A stretch of 24,446 bases of DNA from Phycisphaerales bacterium UBA1926 (GTDB lineage Bacteria > Planctomycetota > Phycisphaerae > Phycisphaerales > UBA1924), in contig DDFO01000005.1 of the NCBI GenBank assembly GCA_002337215.1, positions 413-24,858 on the forward strand. The letters run 5' to 3'. The notes under the pieces were generated by a model. It did no database searches. It was not told the DNA's origin and saw only the letters and a list, made by a program, of their open reading frames with translations. The position numbers were made by a program, and so were the translations under genes. Below, piece after piece: positions 16,601 through 24,191 of this stretch. The first letter of the stretch is position 1. Each line of letters begins with the position of its first letter.

Positions 16601-17398
16601 ATGCCCAGCAGCTACCGGGCCCTCTGCTCGGATTTCTACATCAACCAGAAGATGAGCGTGAAGCTCGATCTCCCGCGCGGGCGTGAGACCATCCTCGATC
16701 TCTTCGAGCGTGTCCGCCACACCTTCCCGTCGATGGCGTCGTTCAAGCGGTACAAGGACGAGCTCGCCCTCGAGAGCCCGACCGACGCCGAGCCCCACCG
16801 CTGGCTCGCTGTCCGGTCCAGCACCATCCGCTCGGGCACCGTCAACCCCGACACGTTCGACGACGGGTACGCGATCCACAAGTCCGTGCTCGAGATCGCG
16901 CCCTACTTCCTGTCGATCAGCCCGCTCGACATCGAGTACGTCGAACTCCTTTACGGCTTCGACCTCGCTGCCACCGGTAACCAGGACGCGATGGTCGCCG
17001 AGGCTCTGCTCGAAGGCTCGCCCCTTGGCGAACTGCTCGACGTGGAGAACGCGACCACCATCGATTTCCAGCCCCTCATCGGCATGCTGCTGGGCGGAAA
17101 CGGGCTCGACATCCCCTCGGGAAGCGCCTCCGTGACCCGTGGCACCGACGCGATCGAGGCCCATCTGGAGATCAAGACCCGTTCCGGTGGCGCCGCGGGA
17201 CGGGGCGGCGAGGGCACTGGCGAGCCCATCAGCGTGTACGTCACCCTGAGGCGGTACGAACCGGTGACCAACCTCAAGGCGATGCCCGGGGTCTTCAGGA
17301 CACTCGCCGACCAAGCCGAGCACCTCATCGAGCAGCGGGTGCTGCCGGGGCTCATCGCCCCGCTCCGCCGGGCGATCATGCTGGGCGGCGGAGGGTGA
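16601..17398 (+). CDS. Conserved-looking protein of unknown function (265 aa)
   Basis: I do not recognise this protein. It is soluble, with no signal peptide or membrane span, and acidic in its middle. It reads as an alpha/beta protein with LDLPRGRETILDLFERVR near the start, a strand-rich region with EIAPYFLSISPLDIEYVELLYGF in the centre, and a glycine-rich loop (SGGAAGRGGEGTG) before a strand, SVYVTLRRYEPV. It ends in a helix and GLIAPLRRAIMLGGGG. AAGGAG at 16586-16591, 9 nt before ATG 16601, supports the start; an ATG at 16559 lies in frame upstream but has no ribosome site. Its stop is followed within 6 bp by the next gene, so the two are probably translated together and may work together. 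Codon use looks like the neighbours. Confidence 0.8.
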   Translation: MPSSYRALCSDFYINQKMSVKLDLPRGRETILDLFERVRHTFPSMASFKRYKDELALESPTDAEPHRWLAVRSSTIRSGTVNPDTFDDGYAIHKSVLEIAPYFLSISPLDIEYVELLYGFDLAATGNQDAMVAEALLEGSPLGELLDVENATTIDFQPLIGMLLGGNGLDIPSGSASVTRGTDAIEAHLEIKTRSGGAAGRGGEGTGEPISVYVTLRRYEPVTNLKAMPGVFRTLADQAEHLIEQRVLPGLIAPLRRAIMLGGGG

Positions 17399-17403
17399 GC
17401 CCC

Positions 17404-17850
17404 ATGGCACACGGGCCTCTTCTCGCGCCGATCAACGGCATACCGACAACGCTCGCGCAGGCCGGCAACGCGCCGGTCCTGCTCCACGAGATCCTGCCGT
17501 TGCTCGTCACCCTCCTGGTCCTCTCCATCGTGGGGGGGCTCGTGATCCTGTACCTGCGCAAGCGGATGTTCGCCGACGACAAATCATCAGAAAGCGCGGG
17601 GCTCTTCGCCGACCTCCGCGCGATGCGAGACCGCGGCGAGGTATCAGACGACGAATACGAGCGCACACGCGCCGTCATCATCGCCAAGGCGACCGGCAAG
17701 GACGCCGAGCAGGTCCGCGCCGACGCGATCCGCAAGGCCGGAGGCCGGGTCGCTGAGCCCGGGTTCGATCTCTCGGGCAGGCCGCTCCCCGGAACGGAAC
17801 CTCCGAGACCAGAAAACCCGCCCGACCCGGCGCCGGACAACGACCAGTGA
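17404..17850 (+). CDS. Single-span membrane protein with SHOCT-like C-terminal segment
   Basis: This 148-residue protein has an outer N-terminus of about 30 residues, one membrane span (about 30-52, EILPLLVTLLVLSIVGGLVILYL), a basic stop (RKRM) and a cytoplasmic tail. The tail holds LFADLRAMRDRGEVSDDEYERTRAVI, which matches the SHOCT pattern (short helix, G-x-[IV]-[TS]-x-x-E-[FY]) seen at the ends of many membrane proteins. A Pro-rich end follows. GGAGG at 17390-17394, 9 nt before ATG 17404, sets the start. A GTG at 17395 overlapping the previous stop as GTGA is the alternative, but the ribosome site would then abut it. Function is unknown; tight linkage to the upstream gene suggests a membrane partner. 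Confidence 0.75.
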   Translation: MAHGPLLAPINGIPTTLAQAGNAPVLLHEILPLLVTLLVLSIVGGLVILYLRKRMFADDKSSESAGLFADLRAMRDRGEVSDDEYERTRAVIIAKATGKDAEQVRADAIRKAGGRVAEPGFDLSGRPLPGTEPPRPENPPDPAPDNDQ

Positions 17851-18176
17851 GAATTGACCGGTGATGACGGTGCCCGAAACCGTCCCTGATAACGGTGAAG
17901 ACGCATAAATAAGCACAATCCGGACGCGAACAGACCCTGTGCAGGGGGCCCCGTGTGCGAGGGATGCTCCGCAACACGGTTGGCAGCGCGGGCGTGGGGG
18001 GTACCATGTGCATCGCCCCACCGATTCGGGCTCGACCCGAGCGATTGATGGGCCGATAGACACCGAACCGCTGCCGGCGCGGCCACGCCGGCGCATCCAC
18101 ACCGCTCGAACACCACATCGAGCGGGCCGGAAGCGGGGAGAATTCTCGGGCAGCCGACAGGGAGATCCGACGACCC
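17851..18176 (+). other. 326-bp intergenic region before clpX
   Basis: No convincing gene was found here. It begins with a small hairpin (GACGGT 17866-17871, ACCGTC 17879-17884, 7-nt loop) that lacks a T-tract and could be a weak end for the preceding operon. It then has an AT-rich patch (about 17903-17918), the promoter candidate described separately, and a long GC-rich leader of about 160 nt. Confidence 0.6.
17980..18007 (+). promoter_or_regulatory. Candidate sigma-70 promoter for clpX
   Basis: TTGGCA (17980-17985, five of six to TTGACA) and TACCAT (18002-18007, four of six to TATAAT) are separated by 16 bp. Transcription would start near 18014 and give a leader of about 160 nt before clpX. 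It is in the only sizeable non-coding gap upstream of the gene. Confidence 0.4.
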
Positions 18177-19631
18177 ATGTCTGAACACGCACGCACCAAC
18201 GCCGCACCCGCGACCAGCCCGCCCCCCGCCGACGACGACGCGCGACTTCTCGCGATGGCGGCCGGCGACGACACCGACGCACCCGACGACGGGAACGGTG
18301 ACGGAAACGACGACGGCAACAGCACTTCGGGCCGGGGCGGCTCCGGCGGCGGCTTCAAGGGCCGCAAGATCACCACATGCTCGTTCTGCGGCAAGACCAG
18401 CCGCGAGGTCGGGCCCATGGTCGAGGGCCCCAACGAGGTCTACATCTGCTCCAAGTGTGTCGATCTGTGCCAGAACATTTTCCGCCAGGAACGGCGGCGT
18501 GTCTCCGGCTCGACGGGTGTCCTCCGCGACGTCCCCAGCCCGCGCCAGATCAAAGAGTTCCTCGATGAATACGTCATCGGGCAGACCGCCGCCAAGCGGG
18601 CCCTCTCCGTCGCGGTGCACAGCCACTACAAGCGACTGATCCACGCCGAGAGCGAGGACGCGGGCGACATCGAGCTCGAGAAGTCCAACATCCTGATGAT
18701 CGGTTCGACGGGCTCGGGCAAGACCCTGCTCGCCAAGACGCTCGCCCGGATGCTCAAGGTCCCCTTCGCCATCGGCGACGCGACCACGCTCACCGAGGCG
18801 GGGTACGTCGGCGAAGACGTCGAGAACCTGCTGCTCAAGCTCCTGCAGGCCGCCGACTTCGATGTCGAGGCCGCCCAGCGAGGCATCATCTACATCGACG
18901 AGGTCGACAAGGTCGGCAAAACCTCGAGCAACGTCAGCATCACCCGCGACGTCTCGGGCGAGGGCGTGCAGCGCTCGCTCCTCAAGCTCCTCGAGGGCAC
19001 CGTCGCCAACGTCCCCCCCCAGGGCGGCCGCAAGCACCCCGAGCAGCAGTACATCCAGTTCGACACCAGCCAGGTCCTCTTCATCTGCGGCGGCACCTTC
19101 GTCGGGCTCGAAGAGATCATCCGCCGGCGGATCGGGCAGACCAAGATCGGCTTCGCCGCCTCCATGACCCAGGACGATGACATCACCGCCTGGGAGGGCA
19201 ACATCCACGAACGCGAGCTGCTCCTCCAGAAGGTCAGCAACGAGGACGTCATCGAGTTCGGGGTCATCCCCGAGCTCATCGGCCGACTCCCGGTCATCAC
19301 GCCTCTCATGCCCCTGGGCGAGGACGCGCTGATCCAGATCCTCACCGAGCCCCGGAACGCGCTCGTCAAGCAGTTCCAGCAGATGTTCAGCTTCGAGGGC
19401 GCCAAGCTCACCTTCACCAACGACGCCCTCAGCGCCATCGCCCACAAGGCGATCGAACGCAAGACGGGTGCCCGCGCCCTCCGCGGCGTCGTCGAGGAGT
19501 GCATGAGCGAGCTGATGTTCGAGCTCCCCGACCTCGACAACGAGAACGCGGAGTACGTCATCGACGCGGCCCACGTTGAGAGCCCCCGACCCCTCACGGA
19601 ACTCCGCATCCAGCGGTCGCAATCCGCCTGA
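18177..19631 (+). CDS. clpX: ATP-dependent Clp protease ATP-binding subunit ClpX
   Basis: This 484-residue AAA+ unfoldase recognises tagged substrates and feeds them to ClpP. The N-terminal zinc-binding domain has C68, C71, C91 and C94 (CSFC, CSKC). Walker A is GSTGSGKT (176-183), the pore loop is GYVG (209-212) and Walker B is IIYIDE (237-242). The ClpP-docking IGF tripeptide is at 324-326, and [15 protein letters not shown] is the sensor-2 region. Before the zinc finger is an unusual 60-residue low-complexity tail rich in Asp, Asn and Gly. GGAG at 18161-18164 lies 12 nt before the ATG. clpP and tig, frequent neighbours, are not adjacent. A strong terminator follows. Confidence 0.97.
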   Translation: MSEHARTNAAPATSPPPADDDARLLAMAAGDDTDAPDDGNGDGNDDGNSTSGRGGSGGGFKGRKITTCSFCGKTSREVGPMVEGPNEVYICSKCVDLCQNIFRQERRRVSGSTGVLRDVPSPRQIKEFLDEYVIGQTAAKRALSVAVHSHYKRLIHAESEDAGDIELEKSNILMIGSTGSGKTLLAKTLARMLKVPFAIGDATTLTEAGYVGEDVENLLLKLLQAADFDVEAAQRGIIYIDEVDKVGKTSSNVSITRDVSGEGVQRSLLKLLEGTVANVPPQGGRKHPEQQYIQFDTSQVLFICGGTFVGLEEIIRRRIGQTKIGFAASMTQDDDITAWEGNIHERELLLQKVSNEDVIEFGVIPELIGRLPVITPLMPLGEDALIQILTEPRNALVKQFQQMFSFEGAKLTFTNDALSAIAHKAIERKTGARALRGVVEECMSELMFELPDLDNENAEYVIDAAHVESPRPLTELRIQRSQSA

Positions 19632-19663
19632 TCGAACTGATCGAACTCGGACCCAATACAAAG

Positions 19664-19692
19664 ACACCGGGCGAATGCCCGGTGTTTTCTTT
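19664..19692. terminator. Rho-independent terminator between convergent clpX and the 19731-21161 gene
   Basis: ACACCGGGC (19664-19672) and GCCCGGTGT (19677-19685) form a perfect 9-bp stem with a GAAT loop. A T-rich tract (TTTCTTT) follows on the plus strand, 32 bp after the clpX stop. On the minus strand a shorter CTTT follows, so it probably ends transcription from both sides. Confidence 0.9.
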
Positions 19693-19730
19693 GGTCCTTG
19701 TCTTCCGCGTCGCCTGCGGACTTGCAGCGG

Positions 19731-21161
19731 CTAGTCAACAGCCGTCGTCACCCAGCCGTTCGCCGTCGCCGCCGTGATCGGAAGCGCGAGGTGCACCGTC
19801 AACTCGGCGCCGCGCAGATCCGCCGCGACGCCCACCGAGTCGCACACCGCGTGCAGCGTCGCCCGCCGGTTCGATGTGTCGAGCGGCGCAAGCCGAGCGA
19901 GCAGCGGCAGGTTCACACCCGCCCACACGCGTGCTTTCATGAGTTCACCCGCCGCGTCCCCGTCCCACCACGCGAGCAGATGCAGCCCGCCCGCGCCGTC
20001 GATCGCCATCTCGACCCGCTCGGCGACCGGGCAGGGCAGATCGAGCCCCGTGAGCCCCGGGACCAGCGTCGAGGGCAGCGGGCGATCCACCCGAGACTCG
20101 GCGATCGGCCCATCCGCGGCACCCGGCGCGAATCCGCCGACCGCCTTCGGCTCAAGGACAGATTCCTGTGCGAATGTCCTCGTCGAGTGCTCAGTCCCTG
20201 TCCCTGTCCCAGACCCAGGCACAGGCCCCGCCGCAGCGCCGACCGCCGGCGCCGGGCGACCGCTGTCGAGCACCGACGCCACCCGACGCGCGGTGTCCCG
20301 GTCCACCGCCGGTTCGCGGGCGTCCGCCACGCACGCCGCGATTGTCTCCAGCAGGTCCGAGGGCTCGCACCGCGCGTCCGCTTCGCCGATCATCGACACC
20401 GTCGCGGTCTCGATCTTGGGCACCGCCCGCCGGGGCGAGAGCGCCATGCCCAAGAACCGCTTGGCCGCGATCCCGATCCGGTCGGTCGCCCGCGTCGTCT
20501 CGTCGTGCCCCGAGCCCACGACCGAGATCCCGACATCGACCGCCCCCTCGGCGATCGCGTCCCCCCGGTCATCGCTCAGCGTCTTGAGCAGCCGGTACGC
20601 CGACACCACCGCGGGCTCATCCGCCCCGCTCAGCACCGTCACACGGTCAAACCTTTGTTCGCGCAGCATCCCCGCCTGGTCCACCTCGTCGAAGTGCAGC
20701 AGCCAGTGCTCGGTCGCGCTCGATACCGCTTGGATCGCGAGTTCCGTGTCATCCACGGCCTCGGTCTCGACGCTCGACCCGACGAGCTCGACGGTCGTCC
20801 GATCGCCCGTGACGCGCACGAGCGCGACCGGCCGACCCTCACCCCGTGAAACCGCCGACGCGTACGCCCGCACCCACACCGCCCCGCGGACGGGAAGGTG
20901 CCCGGTGATGACCGCCTCGATCGCCGGTTCGGTGATCGGTGCCGGCCGCTCGGAGCGGGCCGTGTCCGCCGCGTGCCCGCGGTCATGCTCATCGCCGCCC
21001 GCGCCCTCCGGCGCAGCGTCGTCGGCTCCGATGAATAGCTCCGCGAGCGCGTCGAGCTCGTCGGTGTCCACCGCGGGATCGGGTTCCCAGACGGCCTCTC
21101 CGCCGGTATCAACGAGTCTCAGCGATGCGCGCGCATCCGCGCTCCCGTGGTGCGATTCCAT
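19731..21161 (-). CDS. Protein of unknown function with a P-loop-less MinD/FlhG-like segment, partner of the ParA-CBM gene
   Basis: This 476-residue protein has no close family that I recognise. Residues about 78-255 read like the ATPase fold of MinD/FlhG without its nucleotide loop: GHLPVRGAVWVRAYASAV where a P-loop would lie, then HWLLHFDEV, FDRVTVLSGADEPAVVSAYR (171-190) with LLKTLS following, and RIGIAAKRFLG (228-238). The later stretch parallels the FlhG/MinD pattern of a strand, TTPEPTAI-x-DAYALIK, and a helix ending in RFLG. Residues 300-365 are Pro/Ala/Gly-rich linker, and 366-476 form a separate alpha/beta C-terminal domain. AGGAG, 4 nt before ATG 21161, supports the start. It begins 46 bp after the ParA-CBM gene on the same strand, so the two are likely cotranscribed and functionally linked. 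Confidence 0.7.
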   Translation of the reverse strand: MESHHGSADARASLRLVDTGGEAVWEPDPAVDTDELDALAELFIGADDAAPEGAGGDEHDRGHAADTARSERPAPITEPAIEAVITGHLPVRGAVWVRAYASAVSRGEGRPVALVRVTGDRTTVELVGSSVETEAVDDTELAIQAVSSATEHWLLHFDEVDQAGMLREQRFDRVTVLSGADEPAVVSAYRLLKTLSDDRGDAIAEGAVDVGISVVGSGHDETTRATDRIGIAAKRFLGMALSPRRAVPKIETATVSMIGEADARCEPSDLLETIAACVADAREPAVDRDTARRVASVLDSGRPAPAVGAAAGPVPGSGTGTGTEHSTRTFAQESVLEPKAVGGFAPGAADGPIAESRVDRPLPSTLVPGLTGLDLPCPVAERVEMAIDGAGGLHLLAWWDGDAAGELMKARVWAGVNLPLLARLAPLDTSNRRATLHAVCDSVGVAADLRGAELTVHLALPITAATANGWVTTAVD

Positions 21162-21207
21162 GGCACTCCTCGTGGACCCGGCGCGAGTGGGCCGCGCGCC
21201 GCGTCTC

Positions 21208-22761
21208 TCAGTCTGCCTCAACAATGCTGTTCCGTTCGCCGAACTCGTTGAGCTCGCTGAACGGGTTGAACTGATCCTCCACCCAACGTCCGTCGACCAC
21301 GAGCCGGTAGCAGATCCGCCCCGAACTCGAATCGAGCGTCGTTTCGTGCACACCCAGCGGCTCGTTCCGCGTCATGGGCGTCGCCGTCGCGCTCCAGTTG
21401 TTGAAATCGCCCGCGATGCGGACATCGAGACCGAGCTCGATCGGCTGGACGAAGACGATCTTGTTGCCGTGCCGCCTTGCACCGAAGAGCCGCGCGACCG
21501 ATTTCGATCGGCGGTCCGAATCGTGCGCGTCCTCAACGAGTCGCACCGCACCGTTCGAACTCCGCAGCCGCGTCTGCAGCCGCGAGGGCCCGGCCGGCGT
21601 GCGTGTTTTCTCGTTCAACGCCGCCGCCCGGCGGACCAGATCCTCCACCCGGCTCAGCGTTTCGACCGGGTCGCCCGCGGGTTTCGGCTCCGTCGCCGGC
21701 GCCGCCTCGGGAGACGGAGCTTTCGTCGCGGTGCTCGAAGCGACCGCAGCACCCTGAGAAGTCGCGCCCGCCGCTCGCAGGGGCTCGACAGCGGGAGCCT
21801 TCGGGGTTGTCGGCGTGGGTGTCGCCGGCGCGGGGGCCGAAACAGCCGGATTCGACCGCCCATTCAGAGGCCGAGCGGTCTTCCGGCGTGCGCCCAAGGG
21901 CAGCTCCGTCGGCTTCACTTCGATTGTCGCGTCGTCCAGCTCGCCCGCGGTGTCGCCCAACAGCCACGCCCCGAGCGCCCTGTAGTCGGTCGAGCCTTCC
22001 GACTCGCCCGCGTATTCGATCACGGGCTGCCCGTACGACGACGCCTCACGGACCCGCGGGTCCTGGCGGATCGACACCGGGATCACCGCGTCGCCGAACC
22101 GCTTGCCGAGCTCATCGCGGAGGTCCTGGGCGAGCGAATGGCTCGGATCGTGGATCGTCGCGAGCAGCCGGGTCACCGGACGCGTGCCCAGTCGCCGGCC
22201 CAGGCTCTGGATCGTCGCGGCCTGCTTGGTCGCGCCCTGCAGGCTGAAGAAACTCGTCTCGACCGGGATCAGGATCTCCTCGGCCGCCGCGATCGCGTTG
22301 TAGGTCAGCAGCCCGATGCCCGGGGGGCAATCGATCACCGCAAACTCGAACGGGCCCGACTCTGTGTCCTTGACCGCGGTGTCCCGCACCACATCGAGCA
22401 CGCGCCGCAGCCGGTGCTCACGCTCCGGTGCCGATGCGAGGCCCCCGCGGACCGCCTCGAGCGCCGCGAGCTTTGTCCGGCTCGGCGCCAGGTCCAGGTT
22501 GCGGGAGACCCGCCACAGCAGTTTTTCAGGATCGAACGACTTGGCGCTCGCTTCGGTGCCGCCGACCTTCAGCATCGCATCGCCGATGTCGTACTCGATG
22601 CTCGCGGGGGGCACGGCGAGCCCGGCGGCGCAGTGCGCCTGGGGGTCGAGATCGACGAGCAGCGTCCGATGCCCCATCTCCGCGAGGACCGCCGAGAGGT
22701 TGATCGCTGTCGTCGTCTTCCCGCAGCCGCCCTTCTGATTGATGATCGCGATCGTCCGCAT
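21208..22761 (-). CDS. ParA/Soj-type ATPase fused to a C-terminal glycogen-binding (AMPK1-CBM/CBM48) domain
   Basis: This 517-residue protein has two recognisable parts. Residues 1-270 are a complete ParA-type ATPase: deviant Walker A NQKGGCGKTT (8-17) with signature K10 and K15, Walker A' LLVDLDPQ (34-41), Walker B FAVIDCPPG (140-148), and SFFSLQGATKQ. Such ATPases position DNA, chemosensory arrays or carboxysomes. Residues about 285-375 are a Pro/Ala/Thr linker, and 376-432 are basic and helical. Residues 433-517 match the glycogen-binding domain of AMPK beta and branching enzymes: DVRIAGDFNNW, CYRLVVDGRWVED, FGERNS. The residues known to hold glycogen in AMPK beta1 (W100, K126, W133, N150) correspond to W456, R486, W493 and N511. 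There is no adjacent parB or parS, so this is probably not the chromosome-partition ParA. Confidence 0.9.
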   Translation of the reverse strand: MRTIAIINQKGGCGKTTTAINLSAVLAEMGHRTLLVDLDPQAHCAAGLAVPPASIEYDIGDAMLKVGGTEASAKSFDPEKLLWRVSRNLDLAPSRTKLAALEAVRGGLASAPEREHRLRRVLDVVRDTAVKDTESGPFEFAVIDCPPGIGLLTYNAIAAAEEILIPVETSFFSLQGATKQAATIQSLGRRLGTRPVTRLLATIHDPSHSLAQDLRDELGKRFGDAVIPVSIRQDPRVREASSYGQPVIEYAGESEGSTDYRALGAWLLGDTAGELDDATIEVKPTELPLGARRKTARPLNGRSNPAVSAPAPATPTPTTPKAPAVEPLRAAGATSQGAAVASSTATKAPSPEAAPATEPKPAGDPVETLSRVEDLVRRAAALNEKTRTPAGPSRLQTRLRSSNGAVRLVEDAHDSDRRSKSVARLFGARRHGNKIVFVQPIELGLDVRIAGDFNNWSATATPMTRNEPLGVHETTLDSSSGRICYRLVVDGRWVEDQFNPFSELNEFGERNSIVEAD

Positions 22762-22885
22762 TCGGATCCGCCCCTAAGCCGGAATCGGCTCTCGCAGAAT
22801 CGACGCCCAAACCCTCGTCCACACCTCCTCTTCCCGGCCGCGTTATCGGCCTCCACTCGGCGAATGCTTGAATGACATAATCACA

Positions 22886-22913
22886 CCACCTTTTAAGGTG
22901 GGTATTTACGTAA
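22886..22913. promoter_or_regulatory. AT-rich patch with two palindromes upstream of the ParA-CBM gene
   Basis: CCACCTT and AAGGTGG (22886-22892, 22895-22901) form a 7-bp dyad around TT, followed by the 8-bp palindrome TTACGTAA (22906-22913). They lie in the 185-bp gap between aroB and the ParA-CBM gene, in the most AT-rich stretch nearby, about 125-150 bp before the ATG. They may be operators, or the first may end aroB transcription, but no T-tract follows on the minus strand. Confidence 0.35.
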
Positions 22914-22946
22914 GTAGGAATACTGAAAGAGGTTTGCGAACGATGC

Positions 22947-24152
22947 TCACCCGGTGCGGATCGCGGACCACCCAAGACGCACCGCCTCAAGCGGGGGGTC
23001 CGTGACCAACGCCGCGGTCGCGTCGCCGGTCGGGAGCGTGAGCCGAAGCACACCCCCCGCGGCCTTCTTGTCGTGCCGCATCCGCGCGACCAGGGCCTCA
23101 TCGTCGGGCAACCCGGCAACCTTGACCGGCAACCCGCACGCCGAAACCGACGCGATCGTGCGCTCGGTGTGGGCCGTGCCGACGAGCCCCATCGCCGCCG
23201 CGCAGGCCGACGCACCGACGAGCCCGAGCGCGACCGCCTCGCCGTGCTGGAGCGGCGCGTGCACCGGATCCCCGTCTGGCGAGAGCGTCGGGATGGTCTC
23301 GATCGCGTGGGCGAACGTGTGGCCCAGGTTCAGGAGCGCGCGCCCGCCGGTGTCCGATTTTTCCTTCTCGTCGGCCGCGACGACCCGGGCTTTGACCGCG
23401 ACGTTTCGCGCCACGCACTCGATCAGCGTCGCCCGATGCTGACCGTTCTCCCGGCTCAGAATCGCGGGGACCGCCGAGTCCATCCATGCGCCCAGCGTCG
23501 GGTCGTCCCAGTCGCCCGAGATCAGGCCGTGCTTGAGACACTCCGCGAGCCCCGCGCGGAGTTGCCGGTCCGCGAGCGAGCCGAGCGCCGTGACGTCCGC
23601 GAGCACCGCGGCCGGCTGGTGGAACGCGCCCGCCATGTTCTTGAGCAGCGCCGGCTGCGAATCGGGGTTCTCGCGATCGCGCGTCGGCACGGTCAGGTTC
23701 ACGCCCGTCTTGCCGCCCACCGACGCGTCCACCATCGCCAGCAGGGTCGTGGGGCACTGGATGACCGGCACGCCCCGGCGGTAGGCACTCGCCGCGAACC
23801 CCGCGACATCGCCGACGATGCCACCCCCGATCGCGAGGACCGGGTCGCGCCGCTCGAGCCCCGCCTCGGCGATCGCCGTGAGCAGAAGGCCCACGGATTC
23901 GAGCGATTTCGTGCGCTCGGTGGCGTGCATCGCGTGCGTGGTGACCGCGTACCCCGCGGCCCGGAACGCGTCGAGCACGGCACCTGTGAAGCCTTCGGGC
24001 ACGCCGTCGTCGAGCACGGCGAACAGCCGGCCCGGCGCATGGCCCAGCACCGAGGTGCACTCGGCGGGGAACGCGGCGGCGACCCCCTCGCCGACGCGGA
24101 CTTCGTAGGCGGGGGCGCTCGCGGGCTCGACGGTCACGCGTCGCACGTCCAT
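22947..24152 (-). CDS. aroB: 3-dehydroquinate synthase
   Basis: This 401-residue enzyme converts DAHP to 3-dehydroquinate, the second step of the shikimate pathway, using NAD+ and a divalent metal. The NAD motif is GGGIVGDVAGFAASAY (109-124), followed by PTTLLAMVDASVGGKTGVNL (134-153), MAGAFHQP (173-180), LRAGLAECLKHGLI (198-211) with the metal-binding Glu204, LNLGHTFAHAIE, and HGEAVALG. The two His-containing motifs complete the metal site. Between NL153 and MAG173 there are about 15 more residues than in typical AroB, where KTGVN is followed quickly by KN-x-IGAF. ATG 24152 is preceded by GAGGACCAAG, a good ribosome site. It lies 39 bp after rsfS on the same strand and is probably in its operon. 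Confidence 0.97.
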   Translation of the reverse strand: MDVRRVTVEPASAPAYEVRVGEGVAAAFPAECTSVLGHAPGRLFAVLDDGVPEGFTGAVLDAFRAAGYAVTTHAMHATERTKSLESVGLLLTAIAEAGLERRDPVLAIGGGIVGDVAGFAASAYRRGVPVIQCPTTLLAMVDASVGGKTGVNLTVPTRDRENPDSQPALLKNMAGAFHQPAAVLADVTALGSLADRQLRAGLAECLKHGLISGDWDDPTLGAWMDSAVPAILSRENGQHRATLIECVARNVAVKARVVAADEKEKSDTGGRALLNLGHTFAHAIETIPTLSPDGDPVHAPLQHGEAVALGLVGASACAAAMGLVGTAHTERTIASVSACGLPVKVAGLPDDEALVARMRHDKKAAGGVLRLTLPTGDATAALVTDPPLEAVRLGWSAIRTG

Positions 24153-24191
24153 CTTGGTCCTCGCTCCCTGGGCTGTTGCGGGTTCTCGTCG

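Noticed and set aside
21208..22761. Chromosome-partition ParA (parABS locus)
   Set aside because: No ParB-like gene or parS-like site is adjacent, and the C-terminal carbohydrate-binding domain is foreign to that role.
19774..22875. 1033-codon open frame antisense to the ParA-CBM gene and its partner
   Set aside because: Low-complexity Ser/Arg/Ala composition with no motif; both minus-strand genes have recognisable domains and ribosome sites.
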